Assembly (NCBI RefSeq): GCF_003148565.1
Contig: NZ_QGGL01000017.1
Span: 39,351-103,350 of the forward strand
DNA length: 64,000 bases
Direction: 5' to 3'
Source of the DNA: Tumebacillus permanentifrigoris
GTDB lineage: Bacteria > Bacillota > Bacilli > Tumebacillales > Tumebacillaceae
Below are positions 40,693 through 50,947 of this stretch, in pieces. Below the pieces are notes generated by a model. It searched no databases and was not told where the DNA came from. It worked only from the letters and a program-made list of their open reading frames with translations. How positions within the stretch are numbered: position 1 is the first letter of the stretch; every line of letters begins with the position of its first letter. A program made the translations under genes and the position numbers.

Positions 40693-40896
40693 CTAGGCGG
40701 TTTTTTTTAAAGTCTCTTTGATGTCGTGCAGGTCGACGGCCATCTCGTCGTATTTCTCGCTCAGGCGATCGATCACGTCGATCAGGCGACCCTCCCGTTG
40801 TTTGTTCTCACGGAGGTTCCACATGAACAGAACAACAAACAACAGCGCCCACGGCCCTTGACCTTGGAAAATGGCGATCAAGTTTTCTTCCACCAC
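40693..40896 (-). CDS. BhlA/UviB-like holin
   Basis: This 67-residue protein has one N-terminal membrane segment (GPWALLFVVLFMWNL) and a charged coiled-coil tail (QREGRLIDVIDRLSEKYDEMAVDLHDIKETL), the BhlA/UviB pattern. It starts at GTG behind GGGGAGGGG. Together with the larger holin-like protein it gives two membrane lysis candidates. Confidence 0.8.
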   Translation of the reverse strand: MVEENLIAIFQGQGPWALLFVVLFMWNLRENKQREGRLIDVIDRLSEKYDEMAVDLHDIKETLKKTA

Positions 40897-40911
40897 CCTA
40901 TAACCCCTCCC

Positions 40912-41205
40912 CTACATCGGTTTTTTATCGATCACAAACATGTCCACGCTGTCCTTGCGGATCAGGATCACCTCGTCCCCAACGACAAGTGTCCCTGAGC
41001 GTGAGCAAACGGGAACGTTTGGCGTCGCCGTACTCGCGCCGTTGATGTAGACGTTCACCCTTTGAGTCGTCGCGGGGCCTGCGGAGACAGCAGACACCTT
41101 GCCGTATGCAATGAGCTGGCCGACTGCTTTTTGTGCCTCTCGACTAGCGATCCGGCGGATGATCCGATTCATTCGTTTCCAGAACATCCGAATTTGAACT
41201 TTCAT
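40912..41205 (-). CDS. Small phage tail-region protein
   Basis: A 97-residue protein with a basic N-terminus and a compact beta-rich core with GDEVILIRKDS. Such proteins are common just behind the distal tail genes of siphoviruses. No function is assigned. Confidence 0.6.
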   Translation of the reverse strand: MKVQIRMFWKRMNRIIRRIASREAQKAVGQLIAYGKVSAVSAGPATTQRVNVYINGASTATPNVPVCSRSGTLVVGDEVILIRKDSVDMFVIDKKPM

Positions 41206-41207
41206 CT

Positions 41208-42338
41208 CTACGTCACCTTCCTCACGCGGGTCGCTTCACCGGTCATCAGACCACCACCATCCGGTCGAAGTCCGATACTAAAGCGCACCAGCTCGAATTT
41301 ATCACTCGTTCCGGTATCTGAGTCGATGATCGTGATGACGTCACCGGGCTCGTGTAGGTAGTTCGGCCAACATTCGAACTCGTGCTTCTCTGGGAGTTTA
41401 GAATGCTCCCCCAGTTCGTAATCAGCACGATACTGCGCGTGCGGAACATCGACGATCAACGGTTCAGGGGAGCCGTTGTTGTAGTGGAATATGCGTTCCC
41501 CTATGTTGACGGTCGAGATCGGGTTATTCGGGTCGTTGTTGACAGCCACCGCGCTGACTGTGGCCGTTTGTGAACTTCCCCCGACCACGACAACTTTGTT
41601 GTACAGATTGGCAGAGTCGAACGACTTGCGAGCACCAGCGTACAGCGTGAATTGCGAAGTGTCGTATGTCCAGCAACTTGCCACGGTGGACACATCTTGC
41701 AGGAGTGGACGGAAGCGAAGGAACCCGTTGAAGTCGTAAAACAAGTCATATACGGCAGCGGCGGCCAAATCTTTCATGGCCTTCCCTCGCGCATCTGTCA
41801 TTTGGTACGGGAGATCATATGGAACCAAAGTTGCGCAGTTTTCAAACGCGAAGTTCGTCTCGCCCCCTGTCTGCGCCTGGTCCATGATGGCTTGGAAGAT
41901 CGGCACGTTTTTCAGGATCGTCGTCGTGTCGGTGAATTTCCCGCGATTCGATCCGTCGAACAACTTCCACTTGTCTCCACCCGCGAAATACGCTTCTTGC
42001 GACTTCGAATCTACAACCGCTTCCTCCAACAAGAAAACCCCTCTAGGCACATAACTTATCGCGCCGGTCGGGGTCTCCAATCCAATCCACAACTTGATTC
42101 GTTTATCAATCCAGATCTCACCGCCAACTGACCACGTGAAATCCCCGTTGTTGATGAGTGTCAGGGAGAACTCACTGCGGACATCGCGTTTGCTGTCCGC
42201 CGAAAAATTCAACTCTTTTACCGATCCGTCCAGTCGCTTCAAAAAACGCTCCTGCTTGTCCAACAAGTCAACACGCGCATGCACCCTCGCGATCGGCGCG
42301 ATCATGGCGTCGATGAAACTTTGAGAACCAGCGATCAT
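41208..42338 (-). CDS. Phage tail/baseplate protein
   Basis: This 376-residue protein (FIDAMIAPIARVHARVDLLDKQERFLKRLDG at the N-terminus, LYNKVVVVGGSSQ and ELGEHSKLPEKHEFECWPN later) fits baseplate or tail-associated proteins of the distal-tail class. The start at 42338 has GGAGGTGG in front and overlaps the fibre stop (ATGA). The precise role, hub or Dit-like, is not clear by eye. Confidence 0.72.
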   Translation of the reverse strand: MIAGSQSFIDAMIAPIARVHARVDLLDKQERFLKRLDGSVKELNFSADSKRDVRSEFSLTLINNGDFTWSVGGEIWIDKRIKLWIGLETPTGAISYVPRGVFLLEEAVVDSKSQEAYFAGGDKWKLFDGSNRGKFTDTTTILKNVPIFQAIMDQAQTGGETNFAFENCATLVPYDLPYQMTDARGKAMKDLAAAAVYDLFYDFNGFLRFRPLLQDVSTVASCWTYDTSQFTLYAGARKSFDSANLYNKVVVVGGSSQTATVSAVAVNNDPNNPISTVNIGERIFHYNNGSPEPLIVDVPHAQYRADYELGEHSKLPEKHEFECWPNYLHEPGDVITIIDSDTGTSDKFELVRFSIGLRPDGGGLMTGEATRVRKVT

Positions 42339-45300
42339 ACAGGCGCCACCTCCTTCCAATCGACTGAAACGTCTCCATATTCTCCTCGTCCATGAATGTG
42401 CGGCTCTGCTCCCGTGAGATCTACACGGAAGACGAACCCGCACTGAAACTTCAACAGGTACGTCCGAACAGAGTTACACATCGCATCGAGGCGTTGGTAC
42501 AGACTCAAAAGTTCGGACGGCGACCCGCTGTCCGTCAACATCATTGCGCTGAGCGTACCGGATTTACCGCGAGCGTGTTGCTTGTGGCCACGCTCGTATT
42601 GACTGAACGTTTGTGAATAGTTCGTTTTTGGTGGCGCGGACATCTTCGCCCCTTCCTGATTGTAGAGGAAGTTTATCGAGTTAGCGGGCACAAGCTCGTC
42701 TATAATCCATTGACCTGCGAACGCGTGCGTGACCTGCGCCTTTCCGTAGTCGGACATTGAGTTTGATGGGGAAACGCTACGCACTCCATATTCGTAAACC
42801 CCCGCCGAACAGGTGTAGTCAACGTATGGTGAGGTCGCCCCTTGGGCGATTCGCTTCCATTCGCTATCTGAGGCTCCAACCGGGCGGCGATAGACATCAA
42901 AACCGGAGATTGGGATGTTACCAGCTTGCCATACTGTCGGGGCGTTACCCGCTTCGAGCTGTAGTTGGTCGATCCAGATTGATTGACCTGCGGCCAGCGT
43001 GTTCAGGACGAAGAGGACGTAGCACGAAACCGCACCGGGTAGCGCGGCCGCTGAAAGACTCACACGCGTCCACGACGAACCGATTGCCTGCGATGCAACC
43101 GACGATGTCCCAACAAACGCTCCTGCTGCGTTGTACCAGTAAATGCGCGGCGCCACATTATGGCTGGCCACCGATGTTTTCAGGTAGGCGCTAAATGTGT
43201 ATGTTGCGCCGGCGACGACAGGGATACGGGCGGAAGTCAGGGTCTGCACAGTAGCTGACATCGATGTTGCGGCGAACATCTTCAACGACCCTCCAGACGA
43301 AACGGAATTTGCGCCGTCTATCGTCAACTGCAGTCCACTGCTGAAATCCGTTGTAGCAACAGGCTTCGCTTGCGCGATGCTCAGGAGGTTTTTGTACGCC
43401 GCGGCCCAAGTAAGCTGAACACTGGCGTTTGAGTAGTTGTTCAGAGCGGACACTGTCGGTGTCATAGGCGGTGTATAGGTGACGGAAAAAGGAATTTTTC
43501 CCGTTGAAGCTACGATTCCGTCCTGGGAGGTTGCCGTAAACTCGATCATATAGGCTGTGTTGTTTTGAAGACCTGTAAATGTTTTCGTGTTATTGGTTGC
43601 TGCAGAGTTAGGGATGTCCTGGCTGTCCTGCAGTAAAGTTGCACCGGTAGAGTCGTAGATCTTATAGCGATAGGACAATTCCGCAGACCCGCCTGCCTGT
43701 GAATATGTCCCACTGAACGTGTAGGTGTCGCCCGTTACGGTGCTGGCTGGGATCGCCACCAGCGCAACCTGAGGCGCGGCGGAACATTTAAAACTCAGGA
43801 TTTGCGACCACGGCGAGACGACACCTTGCGAGTCGTATGTTCGGACTCGCGCTTGATAGGTCTTGCCATTCGTGAATTTGTTCGCGGGAATGGAGATCGT
43901 GACTGTCAAATTGGCCGGTACGCCAGTCTTCGCCAAGGTCCAGACTGCGACAGCCGGGTTTGAAGCGTCGTAGAACTCCGCCTCGACGGCACTAGGGTAG
44001 TCACCCGGCGTGTCGTTGTGAAGTGCAGTCAGCGTTGCGGCCTGCGTTGCATCGTAGTTCGCTCGTGTCAAATTGGACGGGGCCAACGGCGCGGTGTTCG
44101 GCAGGATCTGGTCGCTTTTGATCGTGTTGTTGTCAACATACACGAAGCGGCATACATCGTCGTTGTTCAGGTTGTGCCGCGACCAGATCACAAATGGCCT
44201 CGTCGCGCTGTTTGTGGTATTGGCCGTGATGTCCGATGGTGCTCCCCACCCTGTCCCGTCGTTGGAGGCCGTGCGGATTTGGTCGTAGGTTCCCGACGAG
44301 CGACCGGACCACAAGGCGCGCCGCTTGCCGCTCGATTCAACGAACGGCGCAGGCGATAGCTGGTTGTAGGTGTTCCCTGTGGTGATCTTGGTCGGCGCGG
44401 AAAACGTTGAGTAGTCCGTCGACCGCGTATGCCGGATGTTGAACGCTGCGGTGTCTACAGCATCTTTTCCGTACCAGTAGACGTCGATCGCGTCTGACGA
44501 GGAATCTACCGTAGCGACGGGGTTGAACTGAGCGTAGGTCCCGCCATTGAAAACGGGATACGTTGTCCATGTGGTACCATTCCAAACGATCGCATCGATT
44601 TTGTACGTCGTGGACGTAGCTGTGTTCATCAGCACCACCGGATTCCCGTTGCCGCGAAGCACCGCCGACACATTCGTATGATTGATTCCGTTGGTGGTTT
44701 CGTTCGTGAGCGATTGTAGCGCCGCCCATGTGATTCCCCCGTCTGTCGAGGATGTGTACCGCAAGTTGTATTGACTGTACCCGCCCCACTGTGCAGACCA
44801 AAACGCCCATAGCTTGCCGTTTTGGTCCGTCACGAGACTGCAGGTACTGAATACATAAGCCTCAGCTGAGGACGGAGGGGTGAGTTGCGACAGTGATCCA
44901 TTGTTGAGTACGGTCGTTGCATCGAACGAGAACATCCGAACCGCTGTATCCGAAGCCTGGTCGAGAGAGCCACACGTTAGCAAGTACACTTTCGTGCCGT
45001 ATGATGCGATCGAGGCAACGCTGACCTGCATGGTCGAGTAGCAAAGCTGTGTCCACGTCGTGCCGCCGTCCTTGCTTACGAAGAAGTACGGGTTCCAACT
45101 AGAGTTCCGTACCAATACAACCTGCCAACCGTTGCTCAGGCGAACCTCCTGACGAGCGCCGCTCATGAAGTCTAGCGCCGGGGCCGGGAGGACGGTCGGG
45201 TCGATGATAACCGGGTACATGCGCGCCTGATCGGCAAGCCATGAATACTCGACCGCCGTGGCGATCTGCAAGCGCCCCGCGTTGAGAGGGGAGCAAACAT

Positions 45301-45856
45301 ACTTGCCCCCCACCTTCGCCCCGCGCTGGTCCCATGTATCGATGGACGGTAGGGTGAAGACTGGCGTTCCGTTTCTATCTACGAGTTCCAGAACGGAAGC
45401 CGTGAATTCCCCCACTACGAAGCGGCCGTCGGCGCGCAACCGGAGCTTCGGGTCGAACTCTACGATGTCAGTCGTGGCCAACAACGGTGCTTCTAAAAAA
45501 TCATCCGGCGGGCGGAGGTCGGACTTGATGCTCATGTAGTGCTTGAGCCGCCCTGCTTCCAATTGCCAGTAGCTTTCCACGAGGGGGTATACTTGTCCCG
45601 CCTGCACGTTCAGACCACGCGAGACGACCGGGGAGGAGGCGCTGTCAGCGTCGTACAACACATCTTCCAATCCGTTCGCCAAGTCGATGTATTTAGTGTC
45701 GCGGGCGGTGATGGTAAGTTCGTAACCGCCAGAGCGGTACGAAACCTTGCCACCGACGAACGATGCCTGCGTTTCGCCGTTGTCGCTGGTGAGGATGCCA
45801 TCGATCTCCTCAAGGGGTACAGGGTCCAACGGTGTGCTTTCTACGACGACTGCCAT
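42335..45856 (-). CDS. Large tail fibre / receptor-binding protein
   Basis: This 1173-residue protein is a mosaic. Residues about 1-235 resemble N-terminal regions of RHS/YD-type secreted proteins (MYPVIIDPTVLP). About 240-590 carry Asp-box (BNR/sialidase-like) repeats such as SKDGGTTW and SSTDGGITW. About 600-860 look like fibronectin type III domains. A carbohydrate-binding-module-like region (about 870-1020, ending LDQLQLEAGNAPTVW) and a further Fn3-like domain follow. The last 90 residues look like a tail-attachment domain. This layout fits a virion protein that binds surface glycans. GAGGAGG precedes the ATG. Confidence 0.78.
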   Translation of the reverse strand: MAVVVESTPLDPVPLEEIDGILTSDNGETQASFVGGKVSYRSGGYELTITARDTKYIDLANGLEDVLYDADSASSPVVSRGLNVQAGQVYPLVESYWQLEAGRLKHYMSIKSDLRPPDDFLEAPLLATTDIVEFDPKLRLRADGRFVVGEFTASVLELVDRNGTPVFTLPSIDTWDQRGAKVGGKYVCSPLNAGRLQIATAVEYSWLADQARMYPVIIDPTVLPAPALDFMSGARQEVRLSNGWQVVLVRNSSWNPYFFVSKDGGTTWTQLCYSTMQVSVASIASYGTKVYLLTCGSLDQASDTAVRMFSFDATTVLNNGSLSQLTPPSSAEAYVFSTCSLVTDQNGKLWAFWSAQWGGYSQYNLRYTSSTDGGITWAALQSLTNETTNGINHTNVSAVLRGNGNPVVLMNTATSTTYKIDAIVWNGTTWTTYPVFNGGTYAQFNPVATVDSSSDAIDVYWYGKDAVDTAAFNIRHTRSTDYSTFSAPTKITTGNTYNQLSPAPFVESSGKRRALWSGRSSGTYDQIRTASNDGTGWGAPSDITANTTNSATRPFVIWSRHNLNNDDVCRFVYVDNNTIKSDQILPNTAPLAPSNLTRANYDATQAATLTALHNDTPGDYPSAVEAEFYDASNPAVAVWTLAKTGVPANLTVTISIPANKFTNGKTYQARVRTYDSQGVVSPWSQILSFKCSAAPQVALVAIPASTVTGDTYTFSGTYSQAGGSAELSYRYKIYDSTGATLLQDSQDIPNSAATNNTKTFTGLQNNTAYMIEFTATSQDGIVASTGKIPFSVTYTPPMTPTVSALNNYSNASVQLTWAAAYKNLLSIAQAKPVATTDFSSGLQLTIDGANSVSSGGSLKMFAATSMSATVQTLTSARIPVVAGATYTFSAYLKTSVASHNVAPRIYWYNAAGAFVGTSSVASQAIGSSWTRVSLSAAALPGAVSCYVLFVLNTLAAGQSIWIDQLQLEAGNAPTVWQAGNIPISGFDVYRRPVGASDSEWKRIAQGATSPYVDYTCSAGVYEYGVRSVSPSNSMSDYGKAQVTHAFAGQWIIDELVPANSINFLYNQEGAKMSAPPKTNYSQTFSQYERGHKQHARGKSGTLSAMMLTDSGSPSELLSLYQRLDAMCNSVRTYLLKFQCGFVFRVDLTGAEPHIHGRGEYGDVSVDWKEVAPV

Positions 45857-45873
45857 ACGCGCCGCCTCCTCTC

Positions 45874-46179
45874 TTATCGTTGGTCGAAGAACAGATCACC
45901 GACAGCGTCGCTGATGCGCGTGATCGTCAACGTGGTGCCATCTGCCAGCGAAGCTACAATCGGCCACGCTGGTTTAAAGGCCACACCGCCGCGCCGCCAG
46001 TATTCTTGACCGTTCATGAGGTACAAGGCGACGGAAGGTTCTGACGAGCTGCTGATTGTGAATTGCTTCATGAGGTCCGGCGCGACCGCCGAAACGTTCA
46101 CATCAGATGGATCACCGGAGCCACCGGTCAGCTTGCCGTTGTCGATCATCGTTGCTTGCCATTTGGTTGCGTTGATCAT
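45874..46179 (-). CDS. Small phage tail protein
   Basis: A 101-residue protein, beta-rich, between the tape measure and fibre genes, where distal tail subunits are usual. It carries SDVNVSAVAPDLMKQFTI. No family is assigned. GGGGGA precedes the ATG. Confidence 0.55.
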   Translation of the reverse strand: MINATKWQATMIDNGKLTGGSGDPSDVNVSAVAPDLMKQFTISSSSEPSVALYLMNGQEYWRRGGVAFKPAWPIVASLADGTTLTITRISDAVGDLFFDQR

Positions 46180-46192
46180 GAAAAAATCCCCC

Positions 46193-49100
46193 TTATTTAT
46201 CGTCTTCTAGTTGCCCTACAGAGTTGATGAGTTCCCAGACATCGTTTCCTTGTTGTTTCCACATCCGGTCGAAGTCTTGGGCATCCATCCCTTTGGTCAC
46301 GTTGAGAGGCATATTGAACTGTGGTTGCACGATTCGCGCACCACCAGCACCTGCGGCGTACACATCCTGCGGCATCGCCTGCGGGCTGGATGCCTCTCGG
46401 AAGGAGCTCACCGCCGCCGACATGATGCTGTCGATAGACGTTTGCCTCGACATTGCCGATTGCATGTAGGCTTCATACGTTTCGTTCCCTGAAACAGAAA
46501 GAACCCTCTCTCCCGCTTCAAGGGTGAAGGTTGGCTCTGCACCTGGTAGTCCCGGCACACGATCGATTCCCGTATGAAGCTTCGGGAACGACCACTTACC
46601 GGTCTTGTCGTCGTAAACCCCGCCTGCACCGCTACCAAGTTTGGTGTTTTCGTCGTGCAAACGATCACGTTCAGCTTGGGACGTGGCTTGCCCCCAAGCG
46701 GCACTGTTCGCCGCCATCTGTGCTTGGATAGCGGTGAAATCTACAGATGATCCGCCGCCACCGATGAACGATCCGGTGGACGATGCAGGAATGAGGCCAC
46801 CTGCAGCCATGATCTCGCCCTGCTTTTTGGTGTACTCGTCTTGGATGAGCTTCAGGTACGTTTTCACGTTTGCCAACGTGGTGTCCAGCCCATTTTTCTG
46901 AACCGCAGCGCGGGTGTCGGAGTTAATGCGTTCACTGGATAGTAGGTCCTTCCAGTACGCTTCGTGAGCCGCCTTCTTCTTGTCCTGAGAATCGCGCAGC
47001 TCCTTCATTTCTTTGTCGTATTGCTCGCGCTGCTTGCGATTCTCCTCGTCGCGTTGCATATCTCCGATGCGTGTCTTTTGATCGGCGATCTGCTTGTCCA
47101 ACTCCGTCAAGCGCGCGGTGTCAGCGGTGCGCTTCTTCACGAGATTACCCGATGCGTCCACGTCGATGATCTCGAATCGAACATCCGCCGCGACCTTGTT
47201 GCGCTGATCCTCCAGATCGGCTAGTCGCTGACGCTCGCGTTCGAGGTCGATGAGGTATTTCGTCGCCGTAGCCTCTTTTTCAAGACCGTCGAGTTTGGAT
47301 TGTTGCGCTTCCAATTCGGATTTGAACTGCTCCTCCAGGGCGGCCATATCTTTGTCGCGATCCATCTCCCGTGCCTTGCGAAGCGCTGATTCGATTTGGT
47401 TTTCCAGTTCGATCGTTGCCTCACGCAGTTGCTCAGTAACCTTGATCTGATCCTCGGGGTTGTACTGGGCCTTTTTGGCGTTGACTCGTGCCCATGCGTC
47501 ATACACGCCCTTGGCGATTTCGATGTCCGTCAGCCCTGCATCACGAGAAGTCTTTTGGTACTGCGCGATCCAGTTCTCAGACTCAGCGAAGTCCGCGCTT
47601 TTTGCTTCTTTGCTTGCGCGGCGATACTCTTCCTCTGCTTTCTTGCGATCTTCTGCGAGTAGGCCCTGTCGATTAGCGACCCGTGCCCACGCCTCTTCTT
47701 CCATACGAGCGATTTCCAAGGTGGAAGCGCCAGATTCGATCATCGATTGCTTCTTGTCTTTGATCCACCCCTCGGAGTACCCGAAGGATTGGTGCTCGAT
47801 CTCGTTGATCAAACTGAACAAATCAGAGGAGTTCTTTGCCAGCCAGTCGGAGTACGAACCACGAATTCCCTTCAAACGATCAACGTAACCCTCCTCGTTG
47901 ATCTCTCCTGTCGTGAGGAGTTGCTTTGAGTAAGCCATGTCACGCTCGAATGACGCCCGACGAGCGGCGTCCGCCTCGCGAGCGAGTTCTTCGGCGCTTT
48001 TTCCTTTCTTCTCGTTGGTATCCGGCGTGAAAACGTCAGATCCACTCGACGGCGGGGTAGGAGCGCTGTAAGGGGTGCCGTTTTTGATCCGGTTGTAAGC
48101 ATCTTCGATGGCGGCGATGTTAACTTTTGAGGTCGCTACAACACTCTCGGCTTTTTCAAGATACGCCTGTTGGCGTTTGGCGACGTTTGTAGGAATCTCG
48201 ATATCGTTCCCGGTATTCCCGTCGTGATTTAGTGCTTGCTGAGCTTTTGCAAGCTCTCTAATCGCCTCAATCTGTACGGTGTACGACTTAACTCGTTCCT
48301 CTGCCTCTACTTTCAAAGAATTAAGAGTGGCATTTGTCGTGTCCTCAGTAGTTTTTTTCTCATCTTTGAGGGCGCGAATTTTATCACCGATTAGGTCGGT
48401 GTTTTGAATAATGATTTTTCCGTTTTCTAGTTGCAGGGTGTTCAGGCCCGGTATCTGAGATTTGAGGGCAGTGACCGCGTCATTGAGTTTCGCTTTCTGT
48501 TCTGCGTTCAGATTTTCCTCGGCAGAGAGAGACTTATACGCTTGCTGTGCATCCTCGATTTTATTGATCGAATCTTGTAATGTTACGAGTTTGTCAACAT
48601 CGGTTTTGATCGATTCCAACCCCGCAGATGTATTAGAGAAATACGCAGCGCGAAGTTCTTCGAGTTTCTGTTTCCAGTTGTCGCCGGACAGACCCAACTC
48701 CGTAAGCGAGGCATTATTTTTTGCGAGTTGTTTATCCAAATCACCCATCTGACTACGAAGGGCGCTAGCTTCCTTGCTTTGCTCGCGATGGGCTTTGATC
48801 AACTCCATATGCTTTTGCAAGAGTTCATCTTTTTTCTTTGTCAGTTCATCATGTTTCTTTCCAAGTTCCTCGATCTGCTTTGCTTCATCACGGGACTCCT
48901 TGTATGTGCCGGGATCTTTGGTAACAGCTACTTCGGCAATCTTTTTGTTCAATTCATCCTGTGCATCGGAAAACTTTTTGGCTGCCTGAGCGTTGCGTTC
49001 GAACGACATGTACACGGCAGTTGATATGCCAACAAGTACGGTCAGTGCGGCAATCAATGGATTCGTATTCAAGATCGCCATTGCACCACCTGCGGCTTTT

Positions 49101-50932
49101 ACTGACGCTCCAAGCCTCCCGAACCCAACCGTCAGCAAGCTCACGGCCGCCGCTGTCCCGATCATCGCCGTACCCGTCGCCGTAACCGTGCCGATCGTAC
49201 CTTTGGTGGAGGCATCCAGTTTGTTAAAGGCATCGACTGCCTCTGTTGCGATGCTGACGACTCCACTCATAGCCGGCGAGATCCCTTCGGAGAACCCGAT
49301 GGCGGCAACCTCGGTGCTGGCGGACAGCTTCTTGAGCTGGCCGTTCACAGAGTCGAGCTTGCCTTCTGCAACCCCCATCGAGGATGCCTTTGACATGTCA
49401 GCGGTCATCTTGTTCCAGTCGTCTCCCGTTTGCTTCATGAGGGCGGACATGAATCGGATACCATCTGAACCTGCGATCTGCGACATGATAGCCGCCTGCG
49501 ACTGTTCGTTGAAGCGACTCAGTTTAGCACGGAGCATGTCGCTCATCTCGACGAAAGACTTCGCCTTGCCTGACGCATCAAAGAAGGACAACCCCAATTT
49601 CTTCATGAGGTCGCCAGACTCTTTCGTGGGATTCGCGATCGCCAAGAAGAACGTTTTCATGCTGGTTGCCCCGTCGGAACCTTTGAGGCCATTCTGCGCC
49701 ATAAGCGCAAACTGCGTGTTGACATCCCGGAAGTTGAAGCCAAGAATTTTCGCAACGTTACCAAGTTGTGAATTGGCCTCTGCCATCTCTTTCACGGAGG
49801 TTGAGGATGCGTTTGCCGCACCCACTGCGACGTTACTGATGTCCTTCAGCGTCAGCATTTCGTCCTTGTAGTTCGCGAATGAACTGGCCGCGTATTCGGC
49901 GGCATCACCCACCTCAATCTCACCTGATACAGTGAGTGCCATCGCATCTTTTAGCTCGCCTTTGTACAATCGTGCGAGTTCAACGCCAGCCTTGCTGAAT
50001 TCTTCTAGAGTCTCGACACCCTTCGTCGGGGATTGCCCCAAGTTAGGAGCCATCGACATTGCCGCGTTAGCGGATTTCTGGATTTCGGCAGCGGATGCCC
50101 CGGAGATCGCCGCAAGCGATGCCACCTTCTCCTCGAAATCGTTCGCTTTTTTCTCAGCGAGTCCGATCGCAATCGAGATTGCGGCGAATACGCCTGTTGC
50201 GGTCGTGCCAAGGTCCTGCAGAGCGTCGCTGATCGCTTGTAAGCGATTTTGCTCTGCTTCAGCCGCGTCCTCCGCCGCCCGCCGTGCCTCCTCTTCGGTA
50301 GCACGGCGTTCCTGCGCCGACTGTTGGGTTACGTCAGCGAGTCCTTCAACCGCTTCTTTGACTTTTTCGATGGAGGAGACGCGCTCCTCGGCGTTTTGGT
50401 TGTACGACTCGACGCTTGCTTTGTCCGCCTCTGCTTGACGATTGATCGCGTCGACCATCATCTCCATCTCAGAAGACATCCGACGGGTCGCCTGCACGCT
50501 TACCTCGGCGTTTTGTTGCATCGTTTCAGCTTGTTGCCTCGACGCCAATTCAACCTCTTTGACGGCGGTGACTTGTTCTTGAATCGCGTTACCAGTTGAG
50601 CGCGCCGCACTCTGCGCGGACGCCGCCGCGGCCACGAAAGAAGCAGCCTGTCTGTCACTCGCTGACTCAAATTCCTTCACGGCCGTTGCTTGCTCCCGAA
50701 TCGCCTCTCCTGTCGCCCTAGCCGCGCTTTGTGAGCGGTTTGCATCAGACTGATAGGAGGTGGCTTGTTTGGTGCTGGCGGACTCCACAGAGTGCAAGAC
50801 ACCAGCGGTCTTCCCGATCGCTTCCGCGAAAGCATCAGCCCTCTTCATGGACTTCTCAATCGCTTCCTCGAATTTTCTGGCGTCGCCGACTATTTCAATT
50901 CCGACGCCACCAACGTTGGTCATTTCATCCAA
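46193..50932 (-). CDS. Tail tape measure protein
   Basis: At 1579 residues it is by far the longest protein of the late region and sits behind the tail chaperones, as a tape measure should. It is mostly coiled coil (long Ala/Glu/Gln-rich stretches at about 1-260 and 1000-1500), with a central TP901-like region and a hydrophobic block (about 560-660, including GTAAAVSLLTVGFGRLG). It fixes tail length and is a channel component on DNA ejection. The start is either TTG 50932, close to AGGTGGGG, or the ATG at 50923. No lytic domain is seen. Confidence 0.9.
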   Translation of the reverse strand: MDEMTNVGGVGIEIVGDARKFEEAIEKSMKRADAFAEAIGKTAGVLHSVESASTKQATSYQSDANRSQSAARATGEAIREQATAVKEFESASDRQAASFVAAAASAQSAARSTGNAIQEQVTAVKEVELASRQQAETMQQNAEVSVQATRRMSSEMEMMVDAINRQAEADKASVESYNQNAEERVSSIEKVKEAVEGLADVTQQSAQERRATEEEARRAAEDAAEAEQNRLQAISDALQDLGTTATGVFAAISIAIGLAEKKANDFEEKVASLAAISGASAAEIQKSANAAMSMAPNLGQSPTKGVETLEEFSKAGVELARLYKGELKDAMALTVSGEIEVGDAAEYAASSFANYKDEMLTLKDISNVAVGAANASSTSVKEMAEANSQLGNVAKILGFNFRDVNTQFALMAQNGLKGSDGATSMKTFFLAIANPTKESGDLMKKLGLSFFDASGKAKSFVEMSDMLRAKLSRFNEQSQAAIMSQIAGSDGIRFMSALMKQTGDDWNKMTADMSKASSMGVAEGKLDSVNGQLKKLSASTEVAAIGFSEGISPAMSGVVSIATEAVDAFNKLDASTKGTIGTVTATGTAMIGTAAAVSLLTVGFGRLGASVKAAGGAMAILNTNPLIAALTVLVGISTAVYMSFERNAQAAKKFSDAQDELNKKIAEVAVTKDPGTYKESRDEAKQIEELGKKHDELTKKKDELLQKHMELIKAHREQSKEASALRSQMGDLDKQLAKNNASLTELGLSGDNWKQKLEELRAAYFSNTSAGLESIKTDVDKLVTLQDSINKIEDAQQAYKSLSAEENLNAEQKAKLNDAVTALKSQIPGLNTLQLENGKIIIQNTDLIGDKIRALKDEKKTTEDTTNATLNSLKVEAEERVKSYTVQIEAIRELAKAQQALNHDGNTGNDIEIPTNVAKRQQAYLEKAESVVATSKVNIAAIEDAYNRIKNGTPYSAPTPPSSGSDVFTPDTNEKKGKSAEELAREADAARRASFERDMAYSKQLLTTGEINEEGYVDRLKGIRGSYSDWLAKNSSDLFSLINEIEHQSFGYSEGWIKDKKQSMIESGASTLEIARMEEEAWARVANRQGLLAEDRKKAEEEYRRASKEAKSADFAESENWIAQYQKTSRDAGLTDIEIAKGVYDAWARVNAKKAQYNPEDQIKVTEQLREATIELENQIESALRKAREMDRDKDMAALEEQFKSELEAQQSKLDGLEKEATATKYLIDLERERQRLADLEDQRNKVAADVRFEIIDVDASGNLVKKRTADTARLTELDKQIADQKTRIGDMQRDEENRKQREQYDKEMKELRDSQDKKKAAHEAYWKDLLSSERINSDTRAAVQKNGLDTTLANVKTYLKLIQDEYTKKQGEIMAAGGLIPASSTGSFIGGGGSSVDFTAIQAQMAANSAAWGQATSQAERDRLHDENTKLGSGAGGVYDDKTGKWSFPKLHTGIDRVPGLPGAEPTFTLEAGERVLSVSGNETYEAYMQSAMSRQTSIDSIMSAAVSSFREASSPQAMPQDVYAAGAGGARIVQPQFNMPLNVTKGMDAQDFDRMWKQQGNDVWELINSVGQLEDDK

Positions 50933-50947
50933 AGTCCCCCACCTCCC

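Noticed and set aside
40676..40715. Possible terminator behind the BhlA-like gene
   Set aside because: The arms do not pair well enough; only a T-rich stretch remains.
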